NCBI RefSeq assembly: GCF_000024365.1
Contig: NC_013235.1
Location: forward strand, 1,550,001 to 1,614,000
Reading direction: 5' to 3'
DNA length: 64,000 nt
DNA from: Nakamurella multipartita DSM 44233
GTDB taxonomy: Bacteria > Actinomycetota > Actinomycetes > Mycobacteriales > Nakamurellaceae
In this document: piece by piece, positions 59,247 through 64,000 of the stretch
Layout: the number at the start of each line of letters is the position of its first letter
How positions within the stretch are numbered: the stretch's first letter is position 1
Notes under the pieces: model-generated
Database searches by the model: none
Seen by the model: the letters and a program-made list of their open reading frames with translations, nothing else
Told to the model about the DNA's origin: nothing
Position numbers and translations under genes: made by a program

Positions 59247-59879
59247 CTGACCATGGCCATGACCGGCCGGTTCACCGGCCACCACGCGTTCATGCTCAAA
59301 CTGCATCTACAGGTCATCGATCAGTTGACCGCGGCGATCGAGGAACTGAGCAGCCAGATCGAGGTGGTGATCGAACCCTTTCGCGGCCAGCTCCGACTCC
59401 TGATCACCATCCCCGGGGTCAGCGAACAGATCGCGGTCGTCATCATCGCCGAGACCGGTGCGGACATGAGCAAGTTCCCCACCGCCGGACACCTGGCGTC
59501 CTGGGCCGGCATCTGTCCGGGCCACCATCAATCCGCCCAGGTCAACCAGAAAGCCAGGACCAGACCCGGGAACTCCTACCTCAAAGGCGCGCTGGGCCAG
59601 GCCGCCATGTCCAGCATGCAAGTCCACGACACGTTCCTGCAGGACCGTCATCACCGCCTCAAACCACGCATCGGTGGACTGAAGACCATCGTCGCGCTCG
59701 AGCACAGCATCCTGCGCTCGATCTGGCACATGCTGGTCAGCAACCAGCCCTACCGCGAACTCGGCGCCGGATACCACCAGCGACGCCACCCCCAGAACGT
59801 CCTTCGCCGGATCACCCGCCAAGCCCAAGAACTGGGCTACGCCGCCCACTTCGAACCCCTCCCGAAGACCGCCTGACCC
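59247..59879 (+). pseudogene. IS110 family transposase, C-terminal remnant
   Basis: About 207-209 residues remain: TGRFTGHHAFMLKLHLQVIDQLTAAIEEL, then the Transposase_20 domain with LLITIPGVSEQIAVVIIAETG and SWAGICPGHHQSAQ (containing the region of the catalytic Ser further on, GNSYLKGALGQAAMS). The N-terminal RuvC-like DEDD domain is missing, cut at the IS256 junction. The ATG at 59253 is accidental. Without the 5' end, the bridge RNA region found upstream of such genes is also gone. Confidence 0.88.
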
Positions 59880-59976
59880 TCACCTGCAGCACCGCTGGAG
59901 CTCCGTCACGGACGCCCCACCCTGCACCGCGCCCTGAGAGCCGCGCGCCCTGAAGACTTTCGTGTCAACAACGCCG

Positions 59977-60037
59977 GCGCGGCCGAAGTCGTCGACTCTC
60001 GTCCCACCCGTCACATTCGGTGCAGGTTCATCCGCGC
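59977..60037. repeat. 61-bp palindromic repeat, copy C
   Basis: Runs from GCGCGGCCGAA to TTCATCCGCGC. The 39-base core is shared with the other three copies, with about ten changes relative to copy B. It is 8 bases from copy D. The stretch 59880-60158 contains no gene, only copies C and D and the tail of the IS110 remnant. Confidence 0.88.
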
Positions 60038-60045
60038 AGCCGCCT

Positions 60046-60125
60046 GCGCGGATGAAGTCGTTGACTGTGGTCCCACCGGTCACATTCGGTGCAGGTTCAT
60101 CCGCGCCGCGGTAGTTGATCCGCGC
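60046..60125. repeat. 61-bp palindromic repeat, copy D, plus extra arm
   Basis: The unit 60046-60106 has perfect 11-bp inverted arms GCGCGGATGAA and TTCATCCGCGC. Another arm TTGATCCGCGC follows after 8 bases at 60115-60125. An inner inverted repeat CACCG/CGGTG lies within the core. Confidence 0.9.
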
Positions 60126-60158
60126 GGGAAAAGGGGGCCGAGTCGGGAGGGGAGGGCT

Positions 60159-60530
60159 TCAGCGGCCGTGCGTGGTGAAGCGCAGGTAGTAGCCGTCGGG
60201 GTCCAGGACCCGGAAGTCCTTCAGCCCCCAGGGGCGCAGGGTGATGTCCTCCTCGATCGGCCACCCCGCGCGGGCGATCCGGTCCCGCTCGGCGTGCAGG
60301 TAGTCGACCTCCAGGACGATCTCGGCGCCGGTGGGCGGGTGCCGGTGCGCGGGCGAACCGCCGGGCACCGTCACCGCGCCCAACCGGACGCCGTCTCGCA
60401 CCAGGCTCAGGTACGGCAGCGGGTCGGCGCGACGATCCTCGACGAGCGAGAACCCGAGCAGATCGACGTAGAAACGCACCGTGGCGTTCAGATCGGCCGG
60501 GAAGATCTCGAGGCGGAGGTTGGTCGGCAC
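60159..60530 (-). CDS. VOC family (glyoxalase/bleomycin-resistance-like) protein
   Basis: The 123-residue protein has the paired beta-alpha-beta-beta-beta units of the vicinal-oxygen-chelate fold: LEIFPADLNATVRFYVDLLGFSL at the N-terminus and EEDITLRPWGLKDFRVLDPDGYYLRF at the C-terminus, with Glu in IVLEVDYLHAER. Such proteins bind a metal and act as lyases, dioxygenases or drug-binding proteins. The specific role is unknown. It lies just past the IS/repeat region. Confidence 0.9.
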   Translation of the reverse strand: MPTNLRLEIFPADLNATVRFYVDLLGFSLVEDRRADPLPYLSLVRDGVRLGAVTVPGGSPAHRHPPTGAEIVLEVDYLHAERDRIARAGWPIEEDITLRPWGLKDFRVLDPDGYYLRFTTHGR

Positions 60531-60567
60531 AGGCCCGAGCCTATGCGGACCCGGGCCCAGGGATCGG

Positions 60568-61254
60568 CTAGTCCAGGATCGCCAGCGGGGATCGCCCGGT
60601 CACCACGGAGGTCAACCCGGCCAGGTGCCCGAGCCGGGCGACCTCGGAATCCCGGATGGCCGGCCCGCCCGGCCGGCCGACGATCACCGTCGTCTCCGGG
60701 TCCCACAGCGGCGCGGCGGCCATCTCGGTGCCGACGGTCTTCCAGTCCTGGGGCACCCACGGCGCCTCCGGGTCGAGCACGACGGCCTTGTCGATCGGCG
60801 ACCAGCCGGGGGTCACCGCAGTCAGGTCAGGCACGCCACCGCCTCCGGCGAGCAGCTCGGCCGAGCCGGGTCCGCCGTTGGCCGGGGTCCGCACGACCAT
60901 CGCCCAGCCGGCCCGCAGCACCAGCGGCAGCATCCGGGCCAGGGTCTGCACGGCCTGCTTGGGGTCGGCCGCGATGGCCTCCACCAGCTCCCACTCCTTG
61001 TGCCGGGCCGCGATGCCGGGGTCCGGGCGCACCGACTCGACGTGCACGCCCTCCACGCCCTCGGCCGCGGTGATCAGCGAGTCCGGCTGGCGGCCGGACG
61101 GTAGAGCCACCACGATGTCGTCCACGGCCAGGTCCGGCGAGCGCTCGACGACGTCCATCGCCAGGATGTCCGCGCCGACCTCGCCCAGGGCGGTGGCCAC
61201 CGCCCCCAACGTGCCCGGACGGTCCGGCAGGACAACGCGAAGAACAAACGACAT
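60568..61254 (-). CDS. ACT domain-containing protein
   Basis: The 228-residue protein begins with an ACT domain (SFVLRVVLPDRPGTLGAVATALGEVGADILAMDVVER), normally an amino-acid sensor. The remainder has a long region (TSVVTGRSPLAILD at the end) resembling a degenerate GNAT or second ACT domain. In M. tuberculosis the homologue is Rv3013, between ligA and gatC. The ATG at 61254 is followed by the ACT domain at once. It is divergent from gatC. It may couple amino-acid levels to nearby translation genes; this is inference. Confidence 0.88.
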   Translation of the reverse strand: MSFVLRVVLPDRPGTLGAVATALGEVGADILAMDVVERSPDLAVDDIVVALPSGRQPDSLITAAEGVEGVHVESVRPDPGIAARHKEWELVEAIAADPKQAVQTLARMLPLVLRAGWAMVVRTPANGGPGSAELLAGGGGVPDLTAVTPGWSPIDKAVVLDPEAPWVPQDWKTVGTEMAAAPLWDPETTVIVGRPGGPAIRDSEVARLGHLAGLTSVVTGRSPLAILD

Positions 61255-61602
61255 ATCGATTCGCTCACTTCCAAGTGAAGGTCTTGGTCGGGTTCGATTC
61301 CGGACCCCATTCTCCGGCAATCGCGTTTCCGACAGATCACAGACATGCGTCCGATGGACCGCCCCTCCTCGCCCCGTGGTCGTTTGCGCAGGTCCAGCCT
61401 GGCCGGGCGCCCCGATCGGGTGGTGCCGGGTGATGCGCCCGCCGGTCGGGCAGCCGGCCTGGGCAATCCGGCTCCTGCGTCGCCGCATTGCCGTCGGCCC
61501 TCCCGCTGTGCTCGATGGTGGCCTCGCCCGCTCAGCCAACTAGGATCGTTTCGCCCTGTCGACCACTGCTGTCGACCGTTGATGAACTGTGTCGGGAGAC
61601 CC
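61255..61602. other. Divergent intergenic region between ACT gene and gatC
   Basis: This stretch of about 350 bases holds no recognised gene. A TAGGAT at 61541-61546 could be a -10 element for gatCAB, without a clear -35. A CACTT/AAGTG inverted repeat at 61270-61281 lies just before the ACT gene start. GGGAGA at 61594 is the gatC ribosome binding site. Confidence 0.45.
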
Positions 61603-61911
61603 GTGACCAGACCCACCTTGACCAGGGACGATGTCGCCCACCTCGCGCATCTGGCCCGGTTGGAGCTGACCGAGCAGGAGCTGGACACCTACGTCGGCCA
61701 GCTGTCGGTGATCCTGGACTCGGTGGCGACCGTGAGCGCGGTGGCCGGTGACTCCGAGGTCGAGCCGACCAGCCACGCCGTGCCGCTGACCAACGTCTAC
61801 CGGGACGACGTGGTGCGACCCGGGCTGAGCCGGGAGGACGCGCTGGCCAGCGCCCCGGCGGCCGAGGACGGCCGGTTCCGGGTTCCGCAGATCCTGGGGG
61901 AGGAGCAGTGA
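61603..61911 (+). CDS. gatC: Aspartyl/glutamyl-tRNA amidotransferase subunit C
   Basis: The 102-residue protein stabilises GatA-GatB in the amidotransferase that makes Gln-tRNA(Gln) and Asn-tRNA(Asn). [29 protein letters not shown] is the GatC signature. The GTG at 61603 follows GGGAGA. Its stop overlaps the gatA ATG (ATGA at 61908-61911), so the genes are coupled. Confidence 0.95.
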   Translation: MTRPTLTRDDVAHLAHLARLELTEQELDTYVGQLSVILDSVATVSAVAGDSEVEPTSHAVPLTNVYRDDVVRPGLSREDALASAPAAEDGRFRVPQILGEEQ

Positions 61912-63467
61912 GCGCCGATCTCACCCGGCAGACCGCGGCGACGCTGGCGGACATGATCGCCAGCGGCGAGGTCAGCTCCCGCGAGGTCACCCAGGCCCAC
62001 CTGGACCGGATCGCCGCCGTCGACGGGTCCGTGCACGCGTTCCTGCACGTCTCCGGCGAGCTGGCCCTGGCCCAGGCCGACGCGGTCGACCGGGCCATCG
62101 CGGCCGGTGACGGTCCAGGGGCCGGGGCCGGGGTGGGCGCGGCGGGCGCCCCCCTGTCCCCGCTGGCCGGGGTGCCCTTGGCCCTGAAGGACATCGTCGT
62201 GCAGCGGGGGGTGCCGACCACCGCCGGATCCAAGATCCTCGAAGGCTGGCGGCCGCCCTACGACGCGACCGTCACCACCCGGCTGCTGGACGCCGGCGTG
62301 GTCATCCTGGGCAAGACCAACCTGGACGAGTTCGCGATGGGCTCCTCCACCGAGAACTCGGCGTACGGACCCACCCGCAACCCGTGGGACCTGAGCCGGA
62401 TCCCCGGCGGCTCGGGCGGCGGCTCGGCGGCCGCGCTGGCCGCGTTCGAGGCCCCGCTGGCCATCGGCACCGACACCGGCGGCTCCATCCGGCAGCCGGC
62501 CGCCGTCACCGGCACGGTCGGCACCAAGCCGACCTACGGCGGGGTCTCCCGGTACGGCCTGATCGCCCTGGCCTCCTCCCTGGACCAGGTCGGGCCGTGC
62601 GCTCGCACTGTGCTGGACACCGCGCTGCTGCACGAGGTGATCGCCGGCCACGACCCGCGGGACTCGACGTCCATCCCCAGCCCGGTGCCCTCGGTGGTGC
62701 AGGCCGTGCGCCGCGGGCAGACCGACGGCATCGCCGGCCTGCGGGTCGGCGTGGTCAAGCAGTTGCGCGGCGAGGGCTACCAGCCCGGGGTGCTGGCCTC
62801 GTTCGACGCGGCGGTCGCCACCCTGACCGCCGCCGGCGCCGAGATCGTCGAGGTCGACTGCCCGCACTTCCAGTACGCGCTGGCCGCGTATTACCTGATC
62901 CTGCCCAGCGAGTGCTCGTCCAACCTGGCCCGCTTCGATGCGATGCGCTACGGCCTGCGGGTCGGCGACAACGGCATCGCTTCAGCCGAAGAGGTCATGT
63001 CCAAGACACGCGGCCAGGGCTTCGGCGCCGAGGTCAAACGCCGCATCATCCTGGGGACCTACGCCTTGTCGGCCGGCTACTTCGACGCCTACTACGGCTC
63101 GGCCCAGAAGGTCCGGACCCTGATCCGGCGCGATTTCGAGAACGCCTTCCAGTCCGCCGATGTGCTGATCTCGCCGTCGTCGCCGGTCACCGCGTTCCCG
63201 ATCGGGGAGAAGGTGAACGACCCGATGGCCATGTATCTCAACGACCTGGCCACGATTCCCGGTTCGCTGGCCGGAATCCCGGCCATGAGCGTGCCCAGCG
63301 GCATCGCCACCGACACCGGCCTGCCGGTCGGCCTGCAGATCATGGGCCCCGCGCTCGGCGAGGAGCAGATCTACCGGGTCGCCGCGGCATTCGAAAGCGC
63401 TTATCTGGCCGAGCATTCCGCGCTGGTCCCGGACCGCGCCCCGGAACTGGAGGTGGTGGCCAAGTGA
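61908..63467 (+). CDS. gatA: Aspartyl/glutamyl-tRNA amidotransferase subunit A
   Basis: The 519-residue amidase releases ammonia from glutamine. It has the Ser-cisSer-Lys catalytic set: Lys in [13 protein letters not shown], and the two Ser in [13 protein letters not shown] and [37 protein letters not shown] and the C-terminal [11 protein letters not shown] and [10 protein letters not shown] are typical. A Gly/Ala-rich insertion ([13 protein letters not shown]) near residue 75 is slightly unusual. gatB follows with a four-base overlap (GTGA). Confidence 0.97.
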   Translation: MSADLTRQTAATLADMIASGEVSSREVTQAHLDRIAAVDGSVHAFLHVSGELALAQADAVDRAIAAGDGPGAGAGVGAAGAPLSPLAGVPLALKDIVVQRGVPTTAGSKILEGWRPPYDATVTTRLLDAGVVILGKTNLDEFAMGSSTENSAYGPTRNPWDLSRIPGGSGGGSAAALAAFEAPLAIGTDTGGSIRQPAAVTGTVGTKPTYGGVSRYGLIALASSLDQVGPCARTVLDTALLHEVIAGHDPRDSTSIPSPVPSVVQAVRRGQTDGIAGLRVGVVKQLRGEGYQPGVLASFDAAVATLTAAGAEIVEVDCPHFQYALAAYYLILPSECSSNLARFDAMRYGLRVGDNGIASAEEVMSKTRGQGFGAEVKRRIILGTYALSAGYFDAYYGSAQKVRTLIRRDFENAFQSADVLISPSSPVTAFPIGEKVNDPMAMYLNDLATIPGSLAGIPAMSVPSGIATDTGLPVGLQIMGPALGEEQIYRVAAAFESAYLAEHSALVPDRAPELEVVAK

Positions 63468-64000
63468 ACACGGCTGCACTGCTCGACTACGACGAGGCGA
63501 TCGAGCGATTCGACCCGGTGCTCGGCTTGGAGGTGCACGTCGAACTGGGCACGGCGACCAAGATGTTCTGCCCGTGCCCGACCGAGTTCGGGGCGCCGCC
63601 GAACACCCAGGTGTGCCCGGTCTGCCTGGCCCTGCCCGGGGCGATGCCGACCATCAACCGCACCGCGGTGGAATACGCGATCCGCATCGGGCTGGCCTTG
63701 AACTGCACGATCGCGCCCTGGTGCCAATTCGCCCGGAAGAACTACTTCTACCCGGACATGCCCAAGAACTTCCAGACCTCCCAGTACGACGACCCGATCG
63801 CGTCCAACGGGTACCTGGACGTGCAGGTCGACGGGGAGACCGTGCGGGTGGAGATCGAACGGGCCCACATGGAGGAGGACACCGGCAAGTCCACCCACGT
63901 GGGCGGAGCCACTGGCCGGATCCACGGGGCGGAGTTCTCGCTGCTGGACTACAACCGGGCCGGCGTGCCGCTGGTCGAGATCGTCACCAAACCCATTGTC
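63464..64000 (+). CDS. gatB: Aspartyl/glutamyl-tRNA amidotransferase subunit B (3' end beyond window)
   Basis: The first 179 codons of GatB are present, from a GTG overlapping the gatA stop. The [26 protein letters not shown] motif, the zinc-binding cysteines (CPCP and CPVC), and [20 protein letters not shown] with HMEEDTGKS follow the family closely. The subunit binds the tRNA and phosphorylates the misacylated amino acid. The remaining 320 or so residues lie past the edge. Confidence 0.96.
   Translation, partial: MNTAALLDYDEAIERFDPVLGLEVHVELGTATKMFCPCPTEFGAPPNTQVCPVCLALPGAMPTINRTAVEYAIRIGLALNCTIAPWCQFARKNYFYPDMPKNFQTSQYDDPIASNGYLDVQVDGETVRVEIERAHMEEDTGKSTHVGGATGRIHGAEFSLLDYNRAGVPLVEIVTKPIV

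Noticed and set aside
59880-59976. Possible bridge RNA of the IS110 element
   Set aside because: The remnant lacks its 5' end, where IS110-group bridge RNAs usually lie, and no clear structured RNA could be recognised in the remaining 3' flank.
61250-61320. A GGTTCGATTCC motif like a tRNA T-loop
   Set aside because: The T-stem has a mismatch, no acceptor stem closes the structure, and there is no matching D-arm. It is the leader of the ACT-domain gene.

Overview
This is a very GC-rich window with GTG starts and ATGA/GTGA start-stop overlaps throughout. The gene content points to an actinomycete: a SigH/SigR-type sigma factor with its zinc anti-sigma factor, WhiB1, PdtaS, a 24-residue bL37 ribosomal protein, multifunctional Kgd, mycothiol-type enzymes and GatCAB. 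A Nakamurella-like organism is plausible, but sequence reading alone cannot settle the genus. Two blocks keep the order known from Mycobacterium: sigH-rshA-biotinyl protein-pdtaS-whiB1-diacylglycerol kinase (about 8.6-13.1 kb) and etfB-etfA-two acyltransferases-cysteine desulfurase-mnmA-methionine synthase-ligA ... ACT protein-gatC-gatA-gatB (42.8-64 kb).

Layout. 0-8.6 kb: a partial dinucleotide-binding protein, YbaK, a transglutaminase-like protein, an alpha/beta hydrolase, a four-gene glycine betaine/choline-type ABC importer and a P450. 8.6-13.1 kb: redox and nitric-oxide stress regulators, with a SigR-type promoter and a CRP-type site. 13.2-17.2 kb: small metabolic genes (GNAT, phosphatase, RmlC-like, pterin dehydratase) and NAD-malic enzyme. 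17.4-22.3 kb: an IclR repressor divergent from hutH-amidohydrolase-hutI, with a perfect palindrome between them. 22.4-26.4 kb: a Kv-like potassium channel, xylulokinase, and a TetR regulator divergent from a membrane protein with paired operator boxes. 26.5-34.4 kb: kgd and a giant fused ABC exporter. 34.5-40 kb: a flippase-like protein, NADAR, PIG-L deacetylase, GT4 glycosyltransferase, a phytoene-dehydrogenase-like oxidoreductase and a yeast-type cytosine deaminase.

40-42.7 kb holds an intact ISL3-family element with an 8-bp target duplication. It sits inside one copy of a 61-bp palindromic repeat, four copies of which occur in the window. A nucleoside hydrolase follows. 42.8-54 kb is the electron-transfer flavoprotein, acyltransferase, sulfur-transfer and ligA block, interrupted by an XRE regulator/phasin-like pair. 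54-60.5 kb looks like an inserted island between ligA and the ACT-gatCAB genes: a P450, an ATPase, a mycothiol-dependent isomerase-like gene, and a pile-up of IS4, IS256 (one intact, one truncated and inverted) and IS110 remnants, then two more 61-bp repeats. The window ends inside gatB.

The most unusual observation is the 61-bp repeat family: 11-bp arms, a conserved 39-bp core, and additional arms always 8 bp away. No tRNA, rRNA, CRISPR array or replication origin was recognised.
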